This document shows, one piece after another, positions 36,601-47,400 of a stretch of 64,000 nucleotides of DNA (its first letter is position 1; every line of letters starts with the position of its first letter). The translations under genes and the position numbers were made by a program. The notes below the pieces were generated by a model that ran no database searches, had not been told where the DNA came from, and saw only the letters and a program-made list of their open reading frames with translations. This DNA comes from Sthenelais limicola (lineage: Eukaryota; Annelida; Polychaeta; Phyllodocida; Sigalionidae), in assembly GCA_942159475.1 (NCBI GenBank), contig OW804094.1, forward strand, positions 24,102,366-24,166,365, given 5' to 3'.

Positions 36601-38226
36601 TCGGACGCGGCAGTCATTGTAGACGCCAAAAAGAAAGCACGAACAAGAGATGTATTAGCGGTCGAGAAGAAAGATTCAAATAAAGATCTATCAAATAAAT
36701 CAATGAAAGATCAGGCAACTAGGGAATTTACAGACATATCTGAGATACTAACAAGAATGCCAGATAATTGCTTTTCCCTCAGTAACCTAAAACGTGAACA
36801 AGCCAAGACCGAATACATTGCACTTATGATCAGCTATTTAGAAACAGAATCATTACCAGAAGACAAAAAGATGGCAAGGTATATTCTTTCAAATAGCAAG
36901 AATTTTATTGTGTTAGAACATGTACTAATGCACCATTCAGTAGAGATGTGGAAGAAATATGGTCACCTGAGTTTACAGATTGTAATTCCAGACGACTGGA
37001 TTGATCATATATTGTACATATTTCACGATGACCCATTAGCGGGCCACGTGGGGCAACTAAAAATGCTATCAGCAATGCTCCCTAAGGTCTACTGGCGTTA
37101 TATGAATAGAGACATCAAGCATTATGTTAATTCATGTGACACATGTCTAAAAGCAAAGAAGCTTAAGAAAACTCAGAAATCCCCTTTAACTCTGAGGGCG
37201 CCAGCATCATACCCGTTCCAACAAGTGTGTATAGATGCAATAGGACCATTACCCGAAAGCAAGGAAGGCTACAAATATGTACACGTAATTCTAGATTACT
37301 ATTCCCGTTTTTGTCTAGCCTTCCCAACGAAAACCATAGATTCACATAGTGCCATAGCAGGGCTAGTAGAAAGTCTGATCTGCAAGCATGGAGTTCCAGA
37401 AACCCTCCAGTCAGACAATGGCACGTCGTATACAGGGCAAATCTTTAAAAACGGATGCTCTAAATATGGTATAAAACAAATCTTCTCATCACCCTTTAGG
37501 CCAAAAAGTAATGGGCTTGTTGAACGTTACAATTCGAGTTTGAACACAGCTTTGAGGGCATATTCTATGGAAAACCAAGCGGATTGGAGTACATACCTCC
37601 AACACATAGTTTTCTCCCTCAACGCGACAGCAAACCAGACAACTGGTTTTAGCCCTTACTATTTAATTCACGGCCGACACCCAAACACAATACTCGACTC
37701 ATCATTGAAGCTAGATCCGGAATTAAAAACAACCATTAAGTCTATACAAGACAAGGTAGTTGCACAGCATCTAGCAAATGAAACACTTGTGAATAGGCAG
37801 GCAAGTCAGAAGCTTAAGATGAAAACTCAGCATGACAAATCAGCCACCTACACAAAAATCCAACCGGGAGACCTAGTCTATATCTTAGTCCCAAATCTAA
37901 TCGAGAAACATTCTTGTAAGAAATTACAAAGGACATTCTCGGGACCATATTTGGTCTGCAAATTTGTATCTACGACATCAGTAATACTAAGGGATATCTT
38001 AACAAACAAATTGACTAGGAGACCACACCACGTAGATCGTTTAAAACGGGTACAGGACGTTTCTGAAAATCCCTTTGCAAGTAGATTAATCAAAGCAGTA
38101 CCTAAACATCTACAAAAGAACTGGAAAACAAAAGAAGGGACTTTAGTTCCCAAGGACAATCTTATGAAGACAGACCCAATTATATCGCCTAGACCCTCAC
38201 ACTCTAAACTTCAAAAACGACGATAA
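33595..38226 (+). CDS. pol: Element 1 Pol (PR-RT-RNase H-IN)
   Basis: Open from 33595; the first ATG is 33724, from which 1500 residues follow (numbering from there). Protease active site DTGA at 72-75. Reverse transcriptase with PYLDD at 520-524. RNase H around 667-760 (CDASNISVGS). A linker of about 300 residues follows. Integrase has a zinc-binding H-x6-H and CDTC pair near 1100-1145 and a DDE core with Asp near 1165, SDNG near 1230 and the NGLVERY Glu near 1266. It copies the RNA genome and inserts the DNA. It is in the -1 frame of gag and is probably made as a fusion. No chromodomain seen. Confidence -1.
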   Translation, partial: VSAISTVQTTGKRQSPGLLGPIGPGAKLSVGQETLPNGKKNIPMDFDTDNDDSVPICYDIEKIFTTDTGKKVEDNATITLKQTSEIGKTIPISAIIENGCLRIIGYKLDIPALVDTGASVSAINDRLLVRCSQREFVKTKRITWKIYVADGGVVHVKRLATLEFNIQGSKFTHHFAVIPNLNRPVILGCDFFRKYKAHINFEIDPSPEHMPVRAIKAVTIPPHSEYAVTGEITSIYDINEDGIVDNMNRRVTVPFIVQRSMVRPCENNRHPVVLLNTASSPYKIYKGQILGLFTKVKENEISKVPEALKQTIDSINNVQSSGADGQQSRLDESFSDSDADSDIEINEFSNISIDSTPNVSPSSVLDSRGKERLKKILDKYNDVFVGPDNKLGVTKLYEHSLHMKPDTTPCHMLPFRTTLEKAQAFDEVCDKLEAQGVIEETRTGPWSSRSFLVQKSDGGQRLVTDFRYVNAHLINQALISPRADESLEYVGDLRPTIFSKLDAQQGFHQISLEEKSRDITAFCSYSKKYRYKVLPMGLKTSPQAFCALVTMILNKLQYKCAIPYLDDLLILSKTKEDHFRDLSNVFQALREGGLKLKRRKCEFFLDRINFLGMVVTPQGIQPCPEKIEALRSFPRPKTVSQVRSFNGLCQFFKRFIKDFSTIITPLYALTKANSKFQWDKACENAFNSMKRAICEDALLHYPNFDKQFILACDASNISVGSVLSQMDDQGLIRPVAFAGRCLRKHEMNYNTTEKELLAVVYSVLHFRHYLEGREFKLYTDHAALIPLLTNKQNKNRMARWALEIQQFSFQIHHIKGQNNIGPDVLSRRAYTEKEAMTSLPPKAKRIRVATRVNFGRTQQEKTFSTSDPPILVKNLNEAKKGILKHDSTHHIYCDCELSWCQENPTNNYNPILTSNLDLKIPRWLYPANHPNFSEKPLIKTNSDYESAGITKLHQQPFLTPDILNEIQVSKESTLGKLNPMAPEFIPNRIDAIELSAIERRENSDAAVIVDAKKKARTRDVLAVEKKDSNKDLSNKSMKDQATREFTDISEILTRMPDNCFSLSNLKREQAKTEYIALMISYLETESLPEDKKMARYILSNSKNFIVLEHVLMHHSVEMWKKYGHLSLQIVIPDDWIDHILYIFHDDPLAGHVGQLKMLSAMLPKVYWRYMNRDIKHYVNSCDTCLKAKKLKKTQKSPLTLRAPASYPFQQVCIDAIGPLPESKEGYKYVHVILDYYSRFCLAFPTKTIDSHSAIAGLVESLICKHGVPETLQSDNGTSYTGQIFKNGCSKYGIKQIFSSPFRPKSNGLVERYNSSLNTALRAYSMENQADWSTYLQHIVFSLNATANQTTGFSPYYLIHGRHPNTILDSSLKLDPELKTTIKSIQDKVVAQHLANETLVNRQASQKLKMKTQHDKSATYTKIQPGDLVYILVPNLIEKHSCKKLQRTFSGPYLVCKFVSTTSVILRDILTNKLTRRPHHVDRLKRVQDVSENPFASRLIKAVPKHLQKNWKTKEGTLVPKDNLMKTDPIISPRPSHSKLQKRR
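33625..33631 (+). promoter_or_regulatory. -1 ribosomal frameshift slippery heptamer
   Basis: GGGAAAC lies in the Gag frame as G GGA AAC, the canonical X XXY YYZ form, 18 nt before the gag stop. The pol frame is open from 33595, so the shift falls inside the 58-nt overlap and would make Gag-Pol. Confidence -1.
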
Positions 38227-39018
38227 AATCCTCAAAACTAACATCAATTTATCGATCGTTATTCTAATACATACTATTGTTTTATTTATGAAAAGCTGGC
38301 AGAAAATGCCAGACACAATGTCTAGCCAGTCGTTCGCACATTCTTTATAATTGCATGTCACATTGATAATTACCGAAACCACAAGCATAGGCAGGCAAAC
38401 AAGCGATTGTCAATTGAAAGCTCAGGTGTCAGATGTTGCCGTCACAAATCCTAATCCCAAACCAGAATACAAAAGCATTCCCCCCCTTACAGACAAACAT
38501 AATAGCAGGTGTTACAGCAGACCATATGCGTTTTCGCGATACCATATGGATTAAGCGACTTGCGGGTCGAGAAGCTTCGTCTGGCTTTAGCACCTCAATA
38601 GAAGCTAAAAGACTGAATACACTCAATAAGCTGGAAACCTACGATGTCTAAGATAATAGACACAGGGGCATAGCCAACCCACTGGCCACGCAAAGACATG
38701 GCAGATAGGTATAAAGCTTAACCATTCCCATCCCACCTCAGTACAATAGTTACTATTGCAACACGAACACCTACAGCTAGACAACTCGCCGAGCATAGTT
38801 TGACCGAGCACTCATTGATTTGCAATGGCTAGGTAATTTATCTTATACTTATATACATATACGTATTACTATGCAACGACAAAATGGCAGACTTATTTTA
38901 TTGGTAATATTTTACGTGAAATTTCAGTTGAAATTAGTAAATGAGATTCAGGAATTTAGGTACAACTTAGTACCATATTGGCAAGATTCTTAAAAACTCC
39001 TTTGTTTTATTGTTTTAA
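38227..39018 (+). other. Element 1 pol-env spacer
   Basis: About 790 bp without a convincing gene. It ends in a T-rich tract that leads into the env splice acceptor. Short ORFs near 38433-38651 have no recognisable features. Confidence -1.
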
Positions 39019-39020
39019 AG
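39000..39020 (+). promoter_or_regulatory. Putative env splice acceptor
   Basis: A T-rich run ends in AAAG at 39020, and the env frame opens at 39019. The first codons encode a hydrophobic signal-like segment but no ATG, which fits an env mRNA whose start codon comes from an upstream exon. Confidence -1.
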
Positions 39021-41658
39021 GATTATCCTCCTCCTATGGGGGCTGATATCTTGCATCTCATACCTGGAAGCATCAAAACCAACCCTCCGACACAACATAG
39101 GTATACTATTTGAACCACTACCGGCACCAATCGTCAATGGTCACGATATGACAGAAATGATGCTGGCAGTTCCATATGACATTCCCGCCTTACCAAAACC
39201 AGCAATTTCCTTCGCAAAGGAAATGTCATTCCTATCGTATCCTTCTCCTTACCAGGAGGATCTATCAGAAACTTTAGTAAAACAGGCAACAATTATAGAC
39301 AAAATGATTGCAGACATCCATAATCAGACAAGACAGACTATGGATACCATAAAACTGTTCTTAGCAAACCCAATCTCTAGGAAAACCGACAGGAATAAGA
39401 GAGAAGCTATTTTTGGATTCCTAGGAGATTTGTTTAAAGGAGTCTTCGGTTTAGCAACAATGCAGGATATTGATAACATAGCAGGGGCACTAGCCAATAT
39501 TGATTACGTACTACGAGCTTTTAAAAACCAAAATGTGGGCACGGCGGAGTTATTACAGAAAGTAATTAAAGAACAAAATTCCTTCAGAAATACATATATA
39601 TCAGAACACAGTATCTTGAATGGAGCACTGACTGATATGGCTACAAATATGGATTCTTGGAATCTAAATTTTACACTAAGAATTGGAGCCATAGACGCCA
39701 ATGCGGCAAATGAGCGGTCGCAACTAGCCTTGCTAATGGAAGCGATATCGACACTAAGTCACAGATCGCAATTCCTCCAATCACTAACGTCAGTATCCAA
39801 CTCACTTCGCCTGCTATCAACGGGAATCTTAACCCCAGATTTAATAGATCCAGTACTATTAGAAAAATATATTAACAGTGTAGACATTCAGCTTAAAATT
39901 TCCGCTCCAGGATCAAGAGTAGCGGTCACTAACATTGAATACTACTTTTCACAAAAAGTATCTGTGTTTATGTACAGCAATAAGCTACTATACGTGCATA
40001 TTCCGATTATCATATCCTCCACCGAAGCGGTATTCAACATTTATCAAATCATAGCTATTCCCATTCCCATAAATACAAATTCAACGCCAACCTTGGGGAC
40101 CACAACGATCAATAACAAGGTTGATTTCATAGCAGTCTCGACAGACGAGAGACTATTCCTGGAATTAAGCGCTATGGACCTACAAGCATGTCACGGAGAA
40201 GCAATTAGGATATGCAGAAGAACAATCCCTAGGATACATAGAACTTCACCATCATGTGTTGTAGCGGCATACCTGAACCTACCGGACATTATCTACGAGA
40301 AATGTAAGTTTTTCATAAATCCGGTCGCCATGCCAGAAACAAACATTATTGCTATCTCCAAAGACGAATATTTTATAACAACTAATGAAAAATATTATAG
40401 TATGGTATGCCATGGGAGGCCAGCAAGCCAACACAGAGCGACACCGACAATAATTTTGGGCATTCCATGCTTTTGTACGGTGATAATAGGGGATATATCA
40501 ATACCTAACTCCAGGCTCCCATGCAACGCTAGTATATCATTTCACTACCATTTACATACGGCAAACCTGCCATTCATGAATGCCATAAAAATTGACATGA
40601 AATCATTCAGTGCTAGTAGCATGCACAAGAAGCCCATACAATTTTCACCTCCGAACATTACAAAATTCCTGTCAAATCTCGTCCACAAACCACTGATGGA
40701 TGAATCAACGAAAGTAGACTTACTACCTTTTGCTAACGCATTATTAAAGAATGCGACAGAGTTACCCATACCACACATCCAGGCAAAAATGGAAGAAAAA
40801 TCTTGGATATCAACATTATTCAACAATCCAGCTTGGGATTATTTATCTCCAATATTTTCATGTATAGCAACCCTTCTCGCGTTGTTCGCCTTATTCCGCA
40901 CACACAGGGCGGCACCTATCATAGCCTTCAGTAGGGCAGCGACGGGATACAAATTCTTAGCAGAAGTAGAGGACATTATATCAAAACAGCATAATTCCTC
41001 ATACATTCACCAACTACCCATCCCAACCCAAGTCCCACAAATTATAGATCAAATAATGACGCACAAAGATACCAAGAACTTACTGGCAGCATTCATGATA
41101 GTTATATTTATCTATATAGCCATCAAAATCATAAGGAAGTGTAAACAGTGCTTTGCAAAACGCATCGGCTTAATATCAAGAAAAACAAGAACAACCCCAC
41201 ACATAACTCTCAAAATGTACGGAAACCCACACTACTCGATTCCACTACTGGAAATTCCTCATGAAATGGATATCATCTCACCAATATCTGCCCCACACAT
41301 CCAGAACATCGAACTTTCCTCCTGCCTACAATCCAGAGTCAACATAGACTGGTCAGGACCACTAAAAATGAGGATAAATGAGAAGGATCACGATTTTTAC
41401 TTACCAAAAGACATGAGAATACCGAGGAAAGCGCATTTCTCAATGAAAAACATGCTGCTCGACGACACGGTGCCCAAACGTCTCATTATGATCTCAAACT
41501 TCTCTCATCCGATCACCATTCCACAAAATTATCCAGAAATCAAGGAAAGTTGTGCGGTAAACATAGAAATAGAAGAACCTGAACTACCCGTAAACAGTTT
41601 AATCTATAACTTCACCCAGGCTCTAGCGTACAAACCTTCAGACATATCAGCAGAATAA
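39019..41658 (+). CDS. env: Element 1 Env-like fusion glycoprotein
   Basis: The first ATG, at 39148, gives 836 residues, but the frame is open from 39019 and its first codons encode a hydrophobic stretch (IILLLWGLISC) suited to a signal peptide. From the ATG, RNKR at 82-85 is a furin-type site, followed by a hydrophobic FGFLGDLFKGVFG segment like the fusion peptide of baculovirus F and errantivirus Env. Long helical heptad-type regions follow. Two hydrophobic segments lie near 569-583 and 644-662. Predicted role: membrane glycoprotein; fusion activity is inferred from the family. Expression is probably by splicing. All of the frame is intact. Confidence -1.
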   Translation, partial: RIILLLWGLISCISYLEASKPTLRHNIGILFEPLPAPIVNGHDMTEMMLAVPYDIPALPKPAISFAKEMSFLSYPSPYQEDLSETLVKQATIIDKMIADIHNQTRQTMDTIKLFLANPISRKTDRNKREAIFGFLGDLFKGVFGLATMQDIDNIAGALANIDYVLRAFKNQNVGTAELLQKVIKEQNSFRNTYISEHSILNGALTDMATNMDSWNLNFTLRIGAIDANAANERSQLALLMEAISTLSHRSQFLQSLTSVSNSLRLLSTGILTPDLIDPVLLEKYINSVDIQLKISAPGSRVAVTNIEYYFSQKVSVFMYSNKLLYVHIPIIISSTEAVFNIYQIIAIPIPINTNSTPTLGTTTINNKVDFIAVSTDERLFLELSAMDLQACHGEAIRICRRTIPRIHRTSPSCVVAAYLNLPDIIYEKCKFFINPVAMPETNIIAISKDEYFITTNEKYYSMVCHGRPASQHRATPTIILGIPCFCTVIIGDISIPNSRLPCNASISFHYHLHTANLPFMNAIKIDMKSFSASSMHKKPIQFSPPNITKFLSNLVHKPLMDESTKVDLLPFANALLKNATELPIPHIQAKMEEKSWISTLFNNPAWDYLSPIFSCIATLLALFALFRTHRAAPIIAFSRAATGYKFLAEVEDIISKQHNSSYIHQLPIPTQVPQIIDQIMTHKDTKNLLAAFMIVIFIYIAIKIIRKCKQCFAKRIGLISRKTRTTPHITLKMYGNPHYSIPLLEIPHEMDIISPISAPHIQNIELSSCLQSRVNIDWSGPLKMRINEKDHDFYLPKDMRIPRKAHFSMKNMLLDDTVPKRLIMISNFSHPITIPQNYPEIKESCAVNIEIEEPELPVNSLIYNFTQALAYKPSDISAE

Positions 41659-42366
41659 GGGAAAAAACTAAGTTGAAATAGATAACATTTGACAACCAGT
41701 TTTCGATAATAAGGGAATTGTCTTACCTATGAATTAAAAATTGCATAAAAACATGTACTGTTCAAACGATTGTATATTTCAGTGCATAGATATATTCCAG
41801 TTGCAACAAAGGTATAAACAAGGAGGAATCGCCATTTTTAGATTATTTACGTGAATGATATCATATGTGTAGTCATAGTTGATTTACTAGAATATTAACT
41901 TGTGTTTACGATTACCAAGTTTCAAGTGCAGAGGCCAACAGCCCGTATTACATAACACTCTACGATTTGAAAAAGGGAAAACAGTAATATAAACGCGATA
42001 CACAAATTCTCACAAAAAGAGAAGTTAACAAGAAGTGTTAGAGTGTAAATAAGCGTTATATTTTATATATATATAAGACTACGAAAGGTAGCAAGGTTTT
42101 ACCCACGTTCTATAAATTTGTTGTAACCATTTGACAAATGTCGCCACGCCCGGCCCATAGGCAGACGTGTCAAGGTACAATACAAAAATATATCGGAGTA
42201 ATGAACGAGGCTAAGAAGCACTAAAGTTTGGGGTTATTAAAATCCAAACTATAATTAAATGGTTCGTAACATGAGATGTATCTTATATTGTATGTATATA
42301 TGTCTCCACAAATACTAGATTAAGAAAGTGACTACGGAGAGTCACCCATTGAAGTTGGGGGCGTTA
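41659..42366 (+). other. Element 1 3' untranslated region
   Basis: AT-rich, no gene. It ends with a purine/G-rich tract GAAGTTGGGGGCG (42351-42363) directly before the LTR, the probable plus-strand primer. Confidence -1.
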
Positions 42367-42989
42367 TGTCACGAACGATAAATGCCAATATCGCATTACA
42401 TAAGATTACATAATATTACATAAGGATATGGCATAAATTAGCATTAATTATTAAATATGATTATATCATATTACCAACATTAGGAATAAACTGATAGACT
42501 AGTACAAGTCTAGGTAACTAGTTGGGCAATATCCCACTAGGGGTCCACCAAGGACCAACATGGTAATTATGTGGGTTGACCCAATTAAGGTAACACCTGA
42601 TTGGTAGATTACATCATTGGTCAGCTCTGCAGGAGACTGAGCCAGATATTTACATACCTTATCCTATTGGTGTAACATAAGCGACCCCCTGTGGTCAAAT
42701 TAGGTATACTCATGATTATTGGATAATGCAAATGAAGGTAAATATATGTATGATGATTGGTTATTAATTACGCATGCGCACGCATGCGCACTGACATGTA
42801 TGATGATATATAAACCCATGTTTCTCTTAATAAAAGTTATGTCTAAACAGGACAAACCTCTGCTCTTCTTATTACATAATTCTAGGCTATACTTAGCCTA
42901 GCCTCTTATTAATTCTACATCCACATTCTCAGGGATTCTAGCTAGCTCTACCATCGACACAGATCCCTCGGAGAATAGTGATTGTATCA
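42367..42989 (+). repeat. Element 1 3' LTR, 623 bp
   Basis: Same length as the 5' LTR; I saw no difference on reading both. Followed by ACCT. Confidence -1.
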
Positions 42990-43620
42990 ACCTGTTTCTC
43001 TCTGTTAGCAAGCAAAATTTTTATATTTAGAAAGTCCTAATTGGCTTAGTCTAAGCTTCACCACGTTGATATTTTATTTTATTTTATTCTTATCTTATCT
43101 TAAAACTCGAATTTAATATTTTTCCCCTTTCGGCCAAAATAACGGCAGGGAGAGCTGGAGGCAATCTAGAAGTCTGTACGACTGTTTATCATATGTATTG
43201 TTCGTATGTATTGTATTCGATAAATAAAATAGTTCTTATCTTATCTTATCTTAGCTTAAGGTATTACTCTTAAATGGTCATTTCTGAAAGATTGTAGTAA
43301 TGATGGAATTCAAGGTAGGTCAATGCCAATTTCGGGGAGTAAACCCTTGGGTCTTGTGCATAGATTTAATTAAGACAATTAAAGAGACAAGTATTAATGA
43401 TGTTTTGACAAAACATTTTATTCCTGAAGACAAAGGATACTTTTTCTTACAAATATGCATGATTTTTTACCAACTATAATTTTAATAACACACACCCTTA
43501 TTAGACCAGTTATTCCATATTAACACACTCTTGACTCTGAGTGCATCACTACATACATGCATGTACACATAACCTCCGATATACCCTGTTGTCTTCCTTG
43601 CACTCTCTCCACCTTCATAT
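42990..43620. other. Spacer with a probable LINE 3' end
   Basis: No gene. Segment 43140-43258 ends in reiterated CTTAT units after an AATAAAATAG-like end, in the manner of a non-LTR retrotransposon tail. A similar TTATC run lies near 43085. Confidence -1.
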
Positions 43621-43997
43621 GTGATGGATTTAAGGAAAATGAGTCACAAGTCGCAAAATTGGTGTTATTCAAAGTCGTTTACTTAATATATCTAATTTTT
43701 GGAGTGTCTAGCATATATCTACCAAATTTCAAGACTGTTTATTAAATATATCAGTGCGTTTCTTAGATCATCCCATTAAATGTATTTAGCTACTTAACTG
43801 GTAATTATCCACATAGAAATATTTCAAACGTTTTTTTTTCAAAAATAAGAATATCTAACTTAAAAGATAAAAGTACTTATTAGATGTCCTTAATGCTTAC
43901 ATTCATTGGAATTGGGTTGGTCTCATCTTTCCAAATATGGTGATATCTCAAAATACATATTTTGCGACTTATGACTTATTTTCCTAAAACGGATCAC
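43621..43997 (+). mobile_element. Family B element, 377 bp
   Basis: ATAT on both sides (43617-43620, 43998-44001). Its right flank overlaps the duplication of the adjoining family A element. Confidence -1.
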
Positions 43998-44003
43998 ATA
44001 TAT

Positions 44004-44238
44004 GGGTCAGATTTTCAGAAAATGTACAATTGGCAGCTGTACACATTTAGTAAATTCTGCTAAATTAGGGTGAAATTTGGTCAATCCTACGTAAATTCGA
44101 GTCTATTCGGCATTGTATTGATTCTAGCAATCTGTTTGGTTAGGTTGAACTGTATTTTGAACTTTATTTTCGTCTGAAATGTGGGTTATTTGAGAAGATT
44201 GGTGAAGGTGAATTGTACATTTTCTGAAAATCTGACCC
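44004..44238 (+). mobile_element. Family A element, 235 bp
   Basis: Exact termini with ATAT on both sides (44000-44003, 44239-44242). It lies downstream of the receptor gene; on that strand it carries an AATAAA near 44163. Confidence -1.
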
Positions 44239-44468
44239 ATATACGGGGTATTGTACCTAAGCAGTTTCATTCTCGCACATCTTTTATCGCACCCCTCAAT
44301 AACATACCACTCAGGAAAAGTACACATATATTCTTTTTACAATATATTTTTTCGTTTTACATTTCAAAGAAATATAATATACAGATCTCTCTTTAAATTG
44401 CTTGAATCCTTTTGTCCATAAATGCAATGTTATTTGTTTTAATCACATGGTATGAAAACCAACAATCG

Positions 44469-44491
44469 TACATTTTTTCGAACATGTGACC
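44469..44491. mobile_element. Family A terminus at the receptor stop codon
   Basis: A decayed terminus ending GTGACCC followed by ATAT; the A of the receptor's TGA stop is in that flank. No opposite end found. Confidence -1.
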
Positions 44492-44495
44492 CATA

Positions 44496-47400
44496 TCACA
44501 TTTTGGTACTCTGTATCACATCTGGCAATGTAACTGAACTTTCACTATGGATGAGCACTTCATTCTCTATTTCTTTCTCTCTATTAACATTGTCTGCAAG
44601 AGTGGAATGCTGAGAAAGTGTGCAGGAGCAGTTTTCCTTCAGCGAAGCGCACACGCACTCATCCGAGTCGACATAGACATTGATTTGTTCCACCGTACAG
44701 ACTGAAGATGGTGCAGTGGCAAGACTGGTACAGGACCCAGTCACTAAGCAATTTGTTAGATTATCAAGATCAGCTTGGTTATCATCCTCCTCCTCATCAG
44801 TGGTCATCAAGTCATTGGGGGTTTGTGCAGGAAATGCTGCAGTAGAAGATGTAGCCTTGTTTCGTAATGAGGTAGATGGTGATTCTTTGACAGAAGTTTT
44901 TCTGTTTTTGCTCTGAGGTCTGCTGTTTCTCCCATTAGGTGCCACTCCCCGCGAGCTTTCAGTGGTCTCAGATCTGGAACTGGAAGGTCTCCCCTTTCGC
45001 ATACTCCGGATAACCGACCGTCTGCAGACAAAAGCAAAGAATATTAACACCCCTTGCAGTCCGTTTAAGAGTATAAAAACCAGCCAAAATATGTTATTTT
45101 GAACGAATGCAGCCACAACTCCGAGGAGCCAAGAAACTCCCATGATGACGGCGAGGCGTGCATAAATGGCAATGTGTTGACGTTGATGTCCATGAGAGGC
45201 TTTGCTCTGGATTTTCACCTGTCCCTTCATAGCACGGGTCAAATGCCACAGGGTGAGGAGAAAGAAAATGAAGGCTATGACCAGCAAACAAGTCACGGGA
45301 GCGATGAAAAATATAATCAAGGGATAGGGTTGTTTGAACCAGCAGGATCCTCCTACTCCAAGATCAGGCTTGTACTGTGGTGGAATAGCAGCAGTGTAAT
45401 CCATAGCAAGGGTAAGAGCCAGGAGCAAGAGCGGTATACCCCAACACACTGAAGCATATCCAATCATAATCCCTTTACCTTTTTCCGATCTCTTCGAGAA
45501 ATGGGAAGAAGGTCTGAAGGTGGTGAAGGCATCAATGGCCACAATGGTCATCCAGAAAAAAGCAGCCAAGAAGCAGACATAGATCAGCGAAGCGAAGACA
45601 ATACAGATGCTCACTCCGCGTGTAGCAGTTTCTGTTGATGAGTCACTCGAAGTTGCCACTCCACCCGCAAGGAGGGATGCAAATGAGAGGAAGAGAGCAA
45701 TACAGAGTTGTAACTGAAGCTCACCAGCGTGCGTCCTAAAGCAAGGGCAGATACAATGGGCAATGATCCGCACACCCAAGGCCAGAAGCGACAGCGACAG
45801 GCAAATAATTGTCACCAAGCCGAGAATATATGGTGGTATGCCATTGTAGTCAGGCTCAGTGGAGTGGAGAGATAGGTCTTGTATTGCACAAACCATAACT
45901 GTTTCATTGTTTATCAGCACAAAACGATCCCTGGTGAAAACACTGCTGGTGATATTTACATGGTAGAGTGAGTCATTATGAAGAATGAAATTGTCCATAG
46001 GAAGGAGTACCCAACGACATTCTGAATGTCTACTTGTTATATTATGACCCTCAATACTTGTGACTAAATCATAGGATGACTCTAGCACTTCAATATGATC
46101 CAGGAATTCAACCAGACTCAGGACGATCTGATCTGTTATGTATGTATCAACTGTATCTGATGGTTCAGGGACTATAACAAAACTGTCATTAGAAGTGAGA
46201 GTCAAAGGTACAGATATGAAAAGGCTTTGGTTTGCAGATGCAATTTCAGGAGGATACCATATGGCAGACTTTTGAAAAACATATTCCTGGGTCTTTTCTA
46301 TCATTTTTGCATGGAGAACTTGCATCTGGCTAGTCTGTTCCAGGTTGGACAATGCAACCTGGAAAGCAGTAATAGAAGTGAAATCTAAGGCGATGATATA
46401 GGTCATGTTTCTCTCATTCGAAACACATTTACCTTCTTTTAGTGTTTGATGTGTCAGACAAGTCCTTCTCTCACATTTACTTGTTTCTTCCATGTATATC
46501 ATGTCAGCAGCCTCACATCTCTCCGCGACAAGTACAATGCCATCATTCATTGAGTTAAAATCAAACAATAATGTCAGCGAGAATGAAGCCAGGACCATTG
46601 GAGACCACCCTTGCATCCCGTAATTATACGGTGGAAAACATGAAAAATAATCCACAACTTCTAAGTTGCAGAAGGCGCAATATATATTCTTGTAAGACTC
46701 AAACATGGATCCGTCTGGTGATACAGGATCGGAAACTCCTTCCTCACATTTCTCCACCACCTCTGGGTTTTCACAAGTGTGTTCAGGGCATTGTGTTATG
46801 GTGCTGCATTCACATCCATGGCGTTGCTTTTTCTCAATATACACAACCCAACACTCTCTTCTGGCCATCCTATTGAGTACAAGGTTGACTATATCCTGTT
46901 CTTTTGGTCCTTGACCAAGCTCGGTAAGATTCGAAATGCAATCTATTTTCAAGTTGAATGGTCGGATGGAAAACACACCATTGCAGAGGGCACACTTGGT
47001 GTTCAGGTAGCTGACGTTAGTTGTTCTATCCGTAACCGGCACGGCAAGATCAAGTTGCGACAGGTCGGACGGATCTGCACCAACACAGGATTTCCCTGTC
47101 TGCGAACATGAATCAACCAACTTGTACTTTTCTGTCATACGTCCATGCTGTAGCATACCTATTGGTAGACGGTGACAGCTGGAACGCACCCCCTCCTGGC
47201 CGACAGACAGGTGAGGGCAGAAGGTGGAGAACCCGGGGCAACAGTCCTTGTAATATTCACATTCACTGTCACACCCACACGGCAATGCAAACGCTTCAGG
47301 TGCTGTACCACATCTATCAGCACACGTCCAGCAAGTTTTGATGGGCAGTTCTGGGAGAGATGATTCATTGCTGCTGCATATATGTTGACCACCAATGCTT

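Larger units (their letters stand above)
31653..42989 (+). mobile_element. Element 1: complete env-bearing Ty3/gypsy-type LTR retrotransposon
   Basis: 11,337 bp with two 623-bp LTRs that I read as identical, TG...CA ends, and ACCT duplicated at 31649-31652 and 42990-42993. The internal order is leader, gag, pol (protease, reverse transcriptase, RNase H, integrase), env. The reverse transcriptase before integrase order is that of Ty3/gypsy. All three ORFs are open. Identical LTRs indicate recent insertion. The third gene makes it structurally retrovirus-like (errantivirus type); infectivity is not shown. Confidence -1.

Noticed and set aside
44004..44238. TA target duplication (Tc1/mariner) for family A
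   Set aside because: ATAT sites are ambiguous, but AAAT and other exact 4-bp flanks elsewhere favour 4 bp.
46571..47111. Several plus-strand ORFs opposite the receptor exon
   Set aside because: They overlap a well-supported coding exon on the other strand and show no features of their own.
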